The position numbers and the translations under genes were made by a program. The notes under the pieces were generated by a model that worked only from the letters and a program-made list of their open reading frames with translations, made no database searches and was not told the origin of the DNA. 40,233 nucleotides of DNA from DATBMA01 sp036555105 (GTDB taxonomy: Bacteria; Actinomycetota; Acidimicrobiia; Spongiisociales; ZC4RG35), in contig DATBMA010000065.1 in the NCBI GenBank assembly GCA_036555105.1, positions 1 through 40,233 on the forward strand, given 5' to 3'. Below, piece by piece: positions 31,731 through 39,522 of the stretch (the stretch's first letter is position 1; every line of letters starts with the position of its first letter).

Positions 31731-31826
31731 CAGGACAGGGTAAAACAAGTCCGGAGGCCGGAGCCCGGAGCCCAGAGTCTCGAGCCTCTGCCTCGAGTCG
31801 TGGGACTCAAAGACTGAGACCCCGAC

Positions 31827-33104
31827 TCACCTGGTCGTCAGCTCCAACTCGGCGATCCGCCGGCCGTCCATCCGCTTCACCCGCATCACCCAGCCTTGGC
31901 CCTCCACCCGGTCGCCACGGCGGGGAATGCGGCCGAGCTGTTCCATCACGAAGCCGCCGACCGTCTCGAATTCGCCTTCCGGCAGGTCTACTCCCGCCGC
32001 GTCATCAAGCTGGTCGGGTCTGGTGCCGCCGGCCACCAGGTAGCGGCCGTCACCCAGGACTACGACCCCGACCTGATCGCGATCGTGCTCGTCCCGGATG
32101 TCACCCACCAACTCCTCGGCGATGTCCTCGAGGCTGACCAACCCGGCCGTGCCTCCGTGCTCGTCGACCACCAGCGCCAGGTGCCGACCCGAGCGCTGCA
32201 TCTCCTCCAGCACCGGCCTGATCGAAGCCGACTCCGGCACCACCGCCAGCGGGCGGATGCGAGTGGGATCGAGCGGCTCTTGGTAGCGCTCCTCCGGTAC
32301 CGCCAGCAGGTCCTTGACGTGCACGAAGCCGGCCACATGGTCGACGTCCGCGTCGAACAACGGGATCCGGGACAGCCCTCGCTCGACCACCTCCTTCTCG
32401 ATCCGGGCGGGGGAGGAGGTGAGGGGGAGAGCGACGATGTCGGGGCGAGGCACCATCACCTCGGAGGCTGCACGCTCGGAGAACACGATCGCCCCGGTGA
32501 GCAGGCGGTGGGCGAACTCCTCGATCACGCCCTCCTCACGCCCGGCGGCGATCACATGGGCGAGATCGGAGGCGGTCCGGGTGGTCTCCAGCTTGTCACG
32601 AGGCTTGACGCCGAAGACTCTCAGGATCCCGTTGGCCAGCCAGTTGAGCACGAAAATCACTGGACGGAACACGGTCATGTAGGCCCGGAAGGGAACGGAC
32701 AGGATCACTGCCAGCCGCTCGGGTTGGGTGATGGCGATGTTCTTGGGGGCCATCTCGCCGATGACCATGTGGAGGAAAACGACCACCAGCAGAGCGAGGA
32801 CCAGTGAGATGCTGCGAGCCACCCCAGGCGGGATCGGCGCCCAGCCCATGGCCGCCTCGAGCACGTGGGCCACTGCCGGCTCGGCCACAAAGCCCAACAG
32901 CAGAGAGGCGATGGTGATCCCCAGCTGCGCTCCGGCCAGGGTGTCTGACAGCCGCTCGACCAAACCGACTGCGACACCGGCCCGTCGGCTCTTGCGGTCC
33001 TCCAGGACCTCGGCCCGGGAGGCGGTGAAGGCGAACTCCGCTGCCACGAAGAACCCGTTGGCCAGCAGCAGGACCACCATCCACAGCAGAGCCGAGGCGT
33101 TCAA
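31827..33104 (-). CDS. CNNM/CorC-type transporter (DUF21, CBS pair, CorC domain), copy 1
   Basis: This 425-residue membrane protein is of the HlyC/CorC/CNNM family, implicated in magnesium or other divalent-cation efflux. It has a DUF21 transmembrane domain (1-180; LLLANGFFVAAEFAF, GAQLGITIASLLLGFVAEP, GEMAPKNIAI). A CBS pair follows (about 205-340; EVMVPRPDIVAL, RIPLFDADVDHVAGFVHVKD, LALVVDEHGGTAGLVSLED), then a C-terminal CorC_HlyC domain (350-425). The TTG start at 33104 overlaps the stop of a paralogous gene (TTGA), so the two may form a heterodimer. Confidence 0.9.
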   Translation of the reverse strand: MNASALLWMVVLLLANGFFVAAEFAFTASRAEVLEDRKSRRAGVAVGLVERLSDTLAGAQLGITIASLLLGFVAEPAVAHVLEAAMGWAPIPPGVARSISLVLALLVVVFLHMVIGEMAPKNIAITQPERLAVILSVPFRAYMTVFRPVIFVLNWLANGILRVFGVKPRDKLETTRTASDLAHVIAAGREEGVIEEFAHRLLTGAIVFSERAASEVMVPRPDIVALPLTSSPARIEKEVVERGLSRIPLFDADVDHVAGFVHVKDLLAVPEERYQEPLDPTRIRPLAVVPESASIRPVLEEMQRSGRHLALVVDEHGGTAGLVSLEDIAEELVGDIRDEHDRDQVGVVVLGDGRYLVAGGTRPDQLDDAAGVDLPEGEFETVGGFVMEQLGRIPRRGDRVEGQGWVMRVKRMDGRRIAELELTTR

Positions 33105-34402
33105 CGCCCGCCGCCCTCAGAGGGCGGGACCACCCGGACCCGATCGACCCTCCGTCCGTCCATTTCGATGATCTCGAACGTCCAGCCCTCCGCCTCGACC
33201 GTGTCCCCTTCGCTCGGGAACCTGCCCAGTCGGGCGGTGAGGTAGCCGCCCAGTGTCTCGTAGCGGCCTTCCGGCATCTCGAAGCCGATCTGCGATTCGA
33301 GGTCGACCCGATTGATCAGGCCCGACACCTCTTGGCCTGGACCTCCGTCCGCCGCAGGGGTTTCCGCGGCCGGGTCGTGCTCGTCGGCGATCTCCCCGAG
33401 GATCTCCTCGAGTAGGTCCTCGATCGTGGCCAGCCCGGCGGTGCCTCCGTACTCGTCGACCACCACCGCCATCGTCTTTCCGCGGCGCTGCATCTCCACC
33501 AGCAGGTCATCGAGCGGGCGCGAGTCGGGGATGGTGAGGGCCGGGCTGGCGATCTCCTCGACCGGGGTGATGGATCGGCGCTCGACAGGCACCTTGAAGC
33601 TGTCCTTGACGTGGGCAAGCCCGACAATGGCGTCGAGGTCCTCGTCATAGACCGGGAAGCGCGAGTGCCCGGTGTCCCGAACCAAGCGGCGCAGCTCTGC
33701 CACCGAGTCGTGGCGGGAGAGACCAACGATGGCGGTCCTCGGCACCATGACATCGGCCGCAACCTTCTCGGTGAAGGAGATAGCCCGGGTCAGCAGCGAG
33801 AGCTCGGCATCGTCGAGCTCGCCCCCCTTGCCTGAGGAACGAATCATCAGCTCGAGCTCCTCCAGCGAGCGGACTCCCTCCAGTTCCTCCCGCGGCTCGA
33901 TCCGGAACCGGCGAACGGTCCAGTTGGCCGATCGGTTGAGAATCCTGATGACGGGACGCAGCAGCCGATTGATCCAGCTCATCGGGATGCCGATGGCGAC
34001 CGCGGTCCCATAGGGCCTGGCGATGGCGAAGTTCTTCGGCACCAGTTCGCCCAGCAGCATCGAGGCGAGGGTGGCGATGGCCAGGGCCAGACCTACCGAC
34101 ACCTGAGAGCGATTCTCGGGAGAGATGAAGCCCAGGGCGGGCTCGATCAGCCCGGCCAGAGCGGGCTCGGCGATGGCGCCGGTCAGCAGGGAGGTGGCGG
34201 TGATGCCGAGTTGGGCCCCCGACAGCTCGAAGCTCAGCCGGCTGAGCGAGCGATCGACCGCCGCTGCCCTCCGGTCGCCCTCGTCGGCCAGGCGCCGCAC
34301 CCGGCTGCGGTCGACCGCCACCAGGCCGAATTCGCCCGCGACGAAGAAGGCGGTGAGCAGGATCAGGAAGAAAACGGTGATCAGACCGGCGGCTGGACTA
34401 AT
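33101..34402 (-). CDS. CNNM/CorC-type transporter, copy 2, without a standard start codon for its first helix
   Basis: The same DUF21-CBS-CorC architecture as its partner: GAQLGITATSLLTGAIAEP, GELVPKNFAI, DVMVPRTAIVGL, MAVVVDEYGGTAGLATIED. The first normal start in frame is GTG at 34321, but this would remove the first helix. The in-frame codons just upstream encode LITVFFLILLTAFFVAGEFG, a typical DUF21 first helix. Between the in-frame TAA (34438-34436) and that helix there is no ATG, GTG or TTG. ATT at 34402 has GGAG 7 nt upstream; CTG at 34384 is another option. An ATG at 34419 is out of frame. The start is either rare or an indel is present. Confidence 0.75.
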   Translation of the reverse strand: MSPAAGLITVFFLILLTAFFVAGEFGLVAVDRSRVRRLADEGDRRAAAVDRSLSRLSFELSGAQLGITATSLLTGAIAEPALAGLIEPALGFISPENRSQVSVGLALAIATLASMLLGELVPKNFAIARPYGTAVAIGIPMSWINRLLRPVIRILNRSANWTVRRFRIEPREELEGVRSLEELELMIRSSGKGGELDDAELSLLTRAISFTEKVAADVMVPRTAIVGLSRHDSVAELRRLVRDTGHSRFPVYDEDLDAIVGLAHVKDSFKVPVERRSITPVEEIASPALTIPDSRPLDDLLVEMQRRGKTMAVVVDEYGGTAGLATIEDLLEEILGEIADEHDPAAETPAADGGPGQEVSGLINRVDLESQIGFEMPEGRYETLGGYLTARLGRFPSEGDTVEAEGWTFEIIEMDGRRVDRVRVVPPSEGGGR

Positions 34403-34450
34403 GCCCTGACTCCACGCATGCGATCGCGGTGCAGATTAGGTATCGGGTTG

Positions 34451-35953
34451 CTACATCGCCTTGTTGAGGGCGGCGACGAAAGCCTCCGCCGAGCCTTCGA
34501 CCACGTCGGTGTTGACGCTGTGGCCCGCGTACGTGCGGTCATCGATGCGCAATACGACGTTGATCTCAGCCATGGCGTCCGCTCCGGAGGTGACCGGCAC
34601 GACCCGATAGTCGACCAGCTTGGCCTCGATCGAGAACGCTCGACGGAGCGCGGCGAAGGTGGCGTGCACCATGCCGTCTCCCTCGCCTATGAACTCTTGC
34701 TCGCTCCCGTCCTTGAGAACCCTGACCGTGGCGGTAGGGGTGACCTCGCTCCCTCCGGCGACATTGATCCCCAACAGGTGGACCTTCTCGCCGTCGGAAC
34801 CGGTCTGGTCGGCGACGATGGCTCGGATCTCCTCCTCGCCGATCTGCACCTTGCGGTCGGACAACTGCTTGAAGCGCTCGAAGGCGCGGCCGAACTCTTC
34901 CTCTTCCAGGGAGATGCCGAGGCGGGATAGAGCATCGGCGAACCCGGCCCGACCCGAGTGCTTGCCGAGGATGATCTGGCCCCCGGTCTGGCCCACTGAG
35001 GCGGCGTCCATGATCTCGTAGGTCTCCTTGTCCCGCAGGATCCCGTGTTGATGGATCCCCGATTCGTGGGCGAAGGCGTTGCGCCCAACCACCGCCTTGT
35101 TGAACTGAACCGGGTAGCCGGTCAGTCGGGAGACCAACCGCGAGGTCTCGAAGAGCTGGGTTGTGTCGGTGCCGATCTCGACCCCGAAGGTGTCGGCCCT
35201 GGTGCGGAGGGCCATGACGATCTCCTCGATGGAGGCGTTCCCGGCCCGCTCGCCGATCCCGTTGATGGCGCCTTCGATCTGGCGGGCGCCGGCCGATATG
35301 GCGGCCAGCGAGTTGGCGACGGCAAGCCCCAGGTCGTTGTGGCAATGGGTGGAGACCACGACGTCGTCACGATCTCCTTTCACGTTGTTGTAGACCGACC
35401 GCAGCAACTCGGTGTAGTCGGTCGGGGTCGCGTATCCCACCGTGTCGGGGACGTTGATGGTGGTCACTCCCGCCTCGACCACCGCCCGACTGACCTCGAT
35501 CAGGAAGTCGGGATCGGTCCTGGTGGCGTCCTGCGGCGAGAACTCGATGTCATCCGTGTACCGCTTGGCCCTGCGCACAGCTTCCACCGACGCCTGCAGC
35601 ACCTCGGCCGGGCTCATCCGCAGCATCTTCTCCATGTGGATGTTCGAGGTGGACATGAAGATGTGTATCCGCGCTCTCTCGGCATGGCGGAGGGCATCCC
35701 AGGCCCGATCGATGTCGTCAGGATGGGCCCGCGCCAGCGAGGCGATCACAGGGCCTTTCACGTCCTGGGCGATGCGCGAGACGGCTTCGAAGTCGCCAGG
35801 CGATGAGGCGGCGAAGCCCGCCTCGAGTATGTCGACCTTGAGCCGGGCCAGCTGATGGGCGATCGCCACCTTCTCGTCCGGGGTGAGGGCGATCCCGGGC
35901 GCCTGCTCACCATCGCGCAATGTCGTGTCGAAGATCAGCACGCGTTCGTTCAT
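34451..35953 (-). CDS. leuA: 2-isopropylmalate synthase
   Basis: LeuA condenses acetyl-CoA with 2-ketoisovalerate, the committed step to leucine. The 500-residue protein has a TIM-barrel domain with DTTLRDGEQAPG (metal-binding Asp) near 9-20, STHCHNDLGLAVAN (His pair) and HESGIHQHGIL. The C-terminal leucine-sensing domain (about 385-500) is present, so feedback inhibition is expected. ATG 35953 is preferred over TTG 35956, because GGAGG is then 6 nt away. The ATG overlaps the stop of a 25-residue micro-ORF derived from the ilvC tail (TGATG). Confidence 0.92.
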   Translation of the reverse strand: MNERVLIFDTTLRDGEQAPGIALTPDEKVAIAHQLARLKVDILEAGFAASSPGDFEAVSRIAQDVKGPVIASLARAHPDDIDRAWDALRHAERARIHIFMSTSNIHMEKMLRMSPAEVLQASVEAVRRAKRYTDDIEFSPQDATRTDPDFLIEVSRAVVEAGVTTINVPDTVGYATPTDYTELLRSVYNNVKGDRDDVVVSTHCHNDLGLAVANSLAAISAGARQIEGAINGIGERAGNASIEEIVMALRTRADTFGVEIGTDTTQLFETSRLVSRLTGYPVQFNKAVVGRNAFAHESGIHQHGILRDKETYEIMDAASVGQTGGQIILGKHSGRAGFADALSRLGISLEEEEFGRAFERFKQLSDRKVQIGEEEIRAIVADQTGSDGEKVHLLGINVAGGSEVTPTATVRVLKDGSEQEFIGEGDGMVHATFAALRRAFSIEAKLVDYRVVPVTSGADAMAEINVVLRIDDRTYAGHSVNTDVVEGSAEAFVAALNKAM

Positions 35954-36030
35954 CAAGGGCCTCCTGCGCCGGGCACGGCCTTGGGTTCGAGGAAAGGCTG
36001 TTCCTCTGGGCAGATGACTTGAGTATTCAT
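35953..36030 (-). CDS. 25-residue micro-ORF linking ilvC and leuA, duplicated IlvC C-terminus
   Basis: ATG at 36030 overlaps the ilvC stop (ATGA) and has GGGAGG 6 nt upstream. The product MNTQVICPEEQP-FLEPKAVPGAGGP ends at TGA overlapping the leuA ATG (TGATG). Its last 13 residues match IlvC's own end, FLEPKVVPGAGGTS. The DNA copies (35960-35997 and 36037-36074) are identical at 35 of 38 bases at a 77-bp offset. The ORF seems to restore stop/start coupling between ilvC and leuA. Whether it is translated is unknown. Confidence 0.6.
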   Translation of the reverse strand: MNTQVICPEEQPFLEPKAVPGAGGP

Positions 36031-36074
36031 GAGGTGCCTCCCGCGCCCGGCACGACCTTGGGTTCGAGGAAAGG
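35960..36074 (-). repeat. Near-direct repeat of the ilvC 3' end (two 38-bp copies)
   Basis: The copies at 35960-35997 and 36037-36074 differ at three positions. One copy is the functional ilvC end; the other lies in the ilvC-leuA gap. One of the three differences changes a residue (Val to Ala); the other two are third-base changes, so protein sequence is largely conserved in the gap copy. Confidence 0.9.
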
Positions 36075-37049
36075 CATCATTTCCCTGAGGCTCTTGCCTA
36101 CCTGTTCGATCTGGTGTCCTTGGTCGGCCCGCCGCTGCTCGAGGAGGTAGGGCGCTCCCTCCCTGGCCTGTGCGAGCCACTCGGAGGCGAACGCCCCCGA
36201 CTGGATTTCGCCGAGGATTCGCTTCATCTCCTCCCGGGTCGCTTCGTTGACGATCCGAGGACCGCGGGTGTAGTCCCCGTACTCGGCGGTGTCCGACACG
36301 GAGTAGCGCATCCAGGACATGCCGCCCTCGTACAGCAGGTCGACGATGAGCTTCAGTTCGTGCAGGGTCTCGAAGTAGGCCGACTCGGGCTGATATCCGG
36401 CCTCGACCAGTGTCTCGAAAGACGCCTTGATGAGCGAGGCCACCCCCCCGCAGAGGATGACCTGCTCGCCGAAGAGATCGGTTTCGGTCTCCTCCTTGAA
36501 GGTGGTTTGGAGCACTCCGGCCCGTGCTCCACCGATGCCCCATGCGTAGGACAGCCCCAGGGCATGCGCACCACCCGTGGCATCCATCTCCACAGCCAGC
36601 AGGCACGGGACCCCGGACCCCTGGCTGTATGTCCGGCGCACCAGGTGACCCGGTCCCTTCGGGGCCACCATCAATACGTCGACCTCATCGGGCGGTTTGA
36701 TCACACCGAAGTGGATGTTGAAGCCGTGAGCGAACATCAGCGCATCGCCGGCCTCGAGGCCGCCGGCGATGTCCCGCTCGTAGACACCCCCCATGTGCTG
36801 GTCGGGGACCAGCATCATCACAACGTCAGCCCAGGCTGCCGCCCCGTCGGGTGAGGTGACCGTCAGCCCCGCCGCCTCCGCTGCAGGCTTGGACTTCGAG
36901 TCGGCCCGCAGTCCTACTCGCACCTCCACCCCGGATTCGGAGAGATTGAGGGCGTGAGCATGGCCCTGGCTGCCAAATCCGATGATCGCCACCTTGCGCC
37001 CCTTGATCACCGCGGGATCGCAGTCGGCCTCATAGAAAACCCTTGCCAT
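36027..37049 (-). CDS. ilvC: Ketol-acid reductoisomerase
   Basis: IlvC converts acetolactate and acetohydroxybutyrate to dihydroxy acids using NADPH and Mg2+. It is a 340-residue class I enzyme. The N-terminal Rossmann domain has GFGSQGHAHALNL and the NADPH-phosphate loop GLRADSKS. The knotted C-terminal domain has ETETDLFGEQVILCGG (Mg-binding Asp/Glu), ESAYFETLHELKLIVDL and SDTAEYGDYTRG. The extreme C-terminus FLEPKVVPGAGGTS is duplicated downstream. ATG at 37049 has GAGG 8 nt upstream. Confidence 0.95.
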   Translation of the reverse strand: MARVFYEADCDPAVIKGRKVAIIGFGSQGHAHALNLSESGVEVRVGLRADSKSKPAAEAAGLTVTSPDGAAAWADVVMMLVPDQHMGGVYERDIAGGLEAGDALMFAHGFNIHFGVIKPPDEVDVLMVAPKGPGHLVRRTYSQGSGVPCLLAVEMDATGGAHALGLSYAWGIGGARAGVLQTTFKEETETDLFGEQVILCGGVASLIKASFETLVEAGYQPESAYFETLHELKLIVDLLYEGGMSWMRYSVSDTAEYGDYTRGPRIVNEATREEMKRILGEIQSGAFASEWLAQAREGAPYLLEQRRADQGHQIEQVGKSLREMMPFLEPKVVPGAGGTS

Positions 37050-37121
37050 CTCCTACCTCACCACCACGCTGAGCGGCCGTGAGCCCATATCAATTCGCAA
37101 GTGCTCTTGCATCCCAGCTCC

Positions 37122-37622
37122 TCACTTCACCGCTCGTAGGCGAGCCTTTGACTTCGGTTCCTTGGCCAGGGCCACTCGCCCCGACTTCACCATCTCCACC
37201 AGCCCGTAAGGCCGTACTAGATCGAGAAAGTCGTTGACCTTCTCCGGCTCGCCGGCGATCTGGAACGCGATTGAGGTGTGGCCGACATCGACCGCCACCG
37301 CCTTGAAGACGGTGGCGATCTCGAGGATCTCGCTTCGGCGACCTGGGGGGGAGGCGACCCGCACGAGCATGATCTCCCGCTCGATCGACTGATCCGGCTC
37401 GAACTCCGAGATGCGCACCACGTTGACCAGCTTGTGGAGCTGCTTCTTCACCTGCTCGAGCTCTGGCGCCTCCACCACCACCGTCATCCGCGACATCCCG
37501 ACCTCGTGCGACGGCCCCACGGCCAGCGAGTGGATGTTGAAGCCGCGCCTGGCCAGCAACGAGGAGATCCTCGCCAATACCCCGGGCTTGTCCTCTACCA
37601 GAACCGACAGCAGATGATTCAT
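37122..37622 (-). CDS. ilvN: Acetolactate synthase regulatory (small) subunit
   Basis: The 166-residue small subunit activates IlvB and confers valine feedback inhibition. It has an N-terminal ACT domain (1-75; LLSVLVEDKPGVLARISSLL, RGFNIHSLAVG) and a C-terminal domain (80-160; EREIMLVRV, PYGLVEMVKSGRVAL). ATG at 37622 overlaps the ilvB stop (ATGA). The open frame continues upstream, but that part is a shadow of ilvB. A 72-nt gap separates it from ilvC. Confidence 0.94.
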   Translation of the reverse strand: MNHLLSVLVEDKPGVLARISSLLARRGFNIHSLAVGPSHEVGMSRMTVVVEAPELEQVKKQLHKLVNVVRISEFEPDQSIEREIMLVRVASPPGRRSEILEIATVFKAVAVDVGHTSIAFQIAGEPEKVNDFLDLVRPYGLVEMVKSGRVALAKEPKSKARLRAVK

Positions 37623-39343
37623 GGCAGGTCCGAGGCAGGGCTGATCTTCTTCTCGGTCGGACCGAGGAAGACCTCGTCGTTGGTGCCTCCCGCCGGCACC
37701 ATCGGGAACACCATTTCCTCCGGATCGACCACCACGTCTATCACCACAGGGCGGTCGTCGATCGAGAGCGCCTTCTCGAGAGTTGGCCCGACCTCTGCCG
37801 GGGTCTCGCAACGTAGCCCGGCGCACCCCATCGCTTCGGCCAGCTTGGGGTAGTCAACGATGTCGGGGAACTGGCTCGCCGAGAGGCGGCCGCCATAGAA
37901 CAGCCGCTGCCACTGGGTGACCATTCCATGCGACCCGTTGTTGATCACCGCCACCTTGATCGGGAAGTGCTCGGCGGCCGCAGTGATCATCTCCTGGAAA
38001 GTCATCTGGAAGCAGCCGTCGCCATCGATGGCGAAAACCAGGTCGTCCGGCACTCCCGCCTTCGCCCCCACCGCGGCCGGGACGGCGAACCCCATGGTCC
38101 CCAGGCCTCCCGAGTTGATCCAACGGCGCGGACGATCGAACTTCCAGAACTGCGATGCCCACATCTGATGCTGGCCAACGCCCGACACCAGTACGGCGTC
38201 ACCCCCGGTCAGCTTGTGCAGCTCCTCTATGACGTATTGGGCCTTGATCTTGCCGTCGACGGGCTGGTCATAGGCAAGCGGATGCTGCTCCTGCCACTGT
38301 CGCAGGGTCGTCTGCCATGCCTCGCGGTCTGGGGCCTCGCGTTCGCCCCATGCTGCGATCAGCTGCTCGAGCACCCGGCGGGCATCGCCGACGATGGGCA
38401 CGTCCGCCCGCCTGACCTTGCCGATCTCGGCCGGGTCGACGTCGACGTGGATCACTTTTGCGTGAGGGGCGAAGGTGGCGGGGTTGCCGGTCACCCTGTC
38501 GTCGAACCTGACCCCGACCGCCACCAACAGGTCGGACTTCTGGATGGCGGTGATGGCGGTGTAGGTGCCGTGCATGCCCGGCATGCCCAGGGCAAGTGGA
38601 TGATCGTCGGGGAACCCGCCTCTTCCCATGAGGGTGGTGACCACCGGCACCTGGGTGGCTTCCGCCAGCTGCCGCAGGGCCGGGGCGGCGTTGGCCTTGA
38701 TGATCCCACCGCCCACGTACAGCACTGGGCGCTTGGCCTTGGCGATCATCTCGATCGCTTCCTTCACTCGCCGCGGATGGCCTTCGACCGTCGGCTTGTA
38801 GCCCGGCAGGTTGAGCTCGCCGGGTTCCTTCCATGTCAGGTGTGCGTTGAGCACATCCTTGGGAACGTCGACCAGCACCGGGCCGGGCCGGCCGCTGGCG
38901 GCGATGTGAAAGGCTTCGTGGACCACCTCGGCGATCTCGCCGGCATCGGTGACGAAGTAGTTGTGCTTGGTGGCAGGCATCGTGATGCCGGTGGTGTACG
39001 CCTCTTGGAAGGCGTCGTTGCCGACCGACTTGGTCGGCACCTGGCCGGTCACCGCCACGATCGGGACCGAATCCATCAAGGCGTCGGCCAGCGGAGTCAC
39101 CAGATTGGTGGCGCCCGGCCCGGAGGTTGCCATGCATACCCCAACCCGCCCCGTCGCCCAGGCGTAGCCCTCCGCCATGTGGCCCGCCCCTTGCTCATGC
39201 CTGGCCAGAACGTGGCGAATGGGGCTGTCGAGCAGAGGGTCGTATGCGGGGAGGATGGCTCCCCCCGGCACACCGAAGATGGTGTCGACCCCTTCGAACT
39301 CCAGGGCTCGGATGAGGGCTTGGGCTCCGGTCAACTTGGTCAT
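37619..39343 (-). CDS. ilvB: Acetolactate synthase catalytic (large) subunit
   Basis: IlvB condenses pyruvate with pyruvate or 2-ketobutyrate using thiamine diphosphate, Mg2+ and FAD. Over its 574 residues, the ThDP glutamate is Glu50 (RHEQGAGHMAEGYA), with SGPGATN, the FAD-domain block GVRFDDRVTGN, and a C-terminal ThDP motif GDGCFQMTFQEM followed by NNGSHGMVTQWQ. The first gene of ilvB-ilvN-ilvC-leuA, it is preceded by a leader peptide and attenuator. AAGGCGAG precedes the ATG. Confidence 0.95.
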   Translation of the reverse strand: MTKLTGAQALIRALEFEGVDTIFGVPGGAILPAYDPLLDSPIRHVLARHEQGAGHMAEGYAWATGRVGVCMATSGPGATNLVTPLADALMDSVPIVAVTGQVPTKSVGNDAFQEAYTTGITMPATKHNYFVTDAGEIAEVVHEAFHIAASGRPGPVLVDVPKDVLNAHLTWKEPGELNLPGYKPTVEGHPRRVKEAIEMIAKAKRPVLYVGGGIIKANAAPALRQLAEATQVPVVTTLMGRGGFPDDHPLALGMPGMHGTYTAITAIQKSDLLVAVGVRFDDRVTGNPATFAPHAKVIHVDVDPAEIGKVRRADVPIVGDARRVLEQLIAAWGEREAPDREAWQTTLRQWQEQHPLAYDQPVDGKIKAQYVIEELHKLTGGDAVLVSGVGQHQMWASQFWKFDRPRRWINSGGLGTMGFAVPAAVGAKAGVPDDLVFAIDGDGCFQMTFQEMITAAAEHFPIKVAVINNGSHGMVTQWQRLFYGGRLSASQFPDIVDYPKLAEAMGCAGLRCETPAEVGPTLEKALSIDDRPVVIDVVVDPEEMVFPMVPAGGTNDEVFLGPTEKKISPASDLP

Positions 39344-39357
39344 TGCTCGCCTTCAGG

Positions 39358-39384
39358 TAAGAAAAACCCTCCCGGGTGGGAGGG
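39358..39384 (-). terminator. Rho-independent attenuator in the ilvB leader
   Basis: On the minus strand, CCCTCCC (39384-39378), loop ACCC, GGGAGGG (39373-39367) and then TTTTTCTT form a classical intrinsic terminator. It ends about 15 nt before the ilvB start. It lies downstream of a branched-chain leader peptide, so it is an attenuator rather than the end of a gene. Confidence 0.88.
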
Positions 39385-39392
39385 CCGTTGCA

Positions 39393-39421
39393 GCGCACAC
39401 GCCGTTCGGGGGCGTGTGCGC
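39393..39421 (-). promoter_or_regulatory. Pause hairpin of the ilvB attenuator
   Basis: GCGCACACGCC (39421-39411) and GGCGTGTGCGC (39403-39393) form a perfect 11-bp stem with a 7-nt loop. It begins at the last base of the leader-peptide stop codon, as expected for a 1:2 pause structure. A competing antiterminator helix was not obvious by eye. Confidence 0.75.
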
Positions 39422-39450
39422 TATTGGAGGATCAGTACGAAACGGTGCAT
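39421..39450 (-). CDS. ilvL: Branched-chain amino acid leader peptide MHRFVLILQ
   Basis: ATG at 39450 to TAG 39423-39421 encodes nine residues, four of them consecutive regulatory codons: Val-Leu-Ile-Leu. It is followed at once by an 11-bp hairpin and then an intrinsic terminator ahead of ilvB. Ribosome stalling when charged Val, Leu or Ile tRNAs are scarce would allow read-through. Attenuation of ilvB is known in actinobacteria such as Corynebacterium. Initiation is probably almost leaderless. Confidence 0.85.
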   Translation of the reverse strand: MHRFVLILQ

Positions 39451-39463
39451 ATCAGGAACGGCA

Positions 39464-39493
39464 AGTATGCCCGGTCCCCGCCAGCCGTGTCAA
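39464..39493 (-). promoter_or_regulatory. Promoter of the ilvB-ilvN-ilvC-leuA operon
   Basis: A consensus -35 TTGACA (39493-39488) and -10 CATACT (39469-39464) are separated by 18 nt on the minus strand. Transcription would begin near 39456-39459, a few bases before the leader-peptide ATG. The divergent gene at 39523 starts only 30 nt from the -35 box. Confidence 0.75.
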
Positions 39494-39522
39494 CAACAGA
39501 CGCCGCCCGATATGGTCGAGCA

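Noticed and set aside
31749..31826. Hairpin-like repeats (CTCGAG pairs, GAGTC/GACTC) between the CNNM and cyclophilin genes
   Set aside because: Weak stems without a T-tract; could be a poor terminator, but not enough to annotate.
37050..37121. Search for an ilvN tail stub in the ilvN-ilvC gap
   Set aside because: No convincing match to the IlvN C-terminus (RLRAVK); the gap is treated as ordinary leader sequence.
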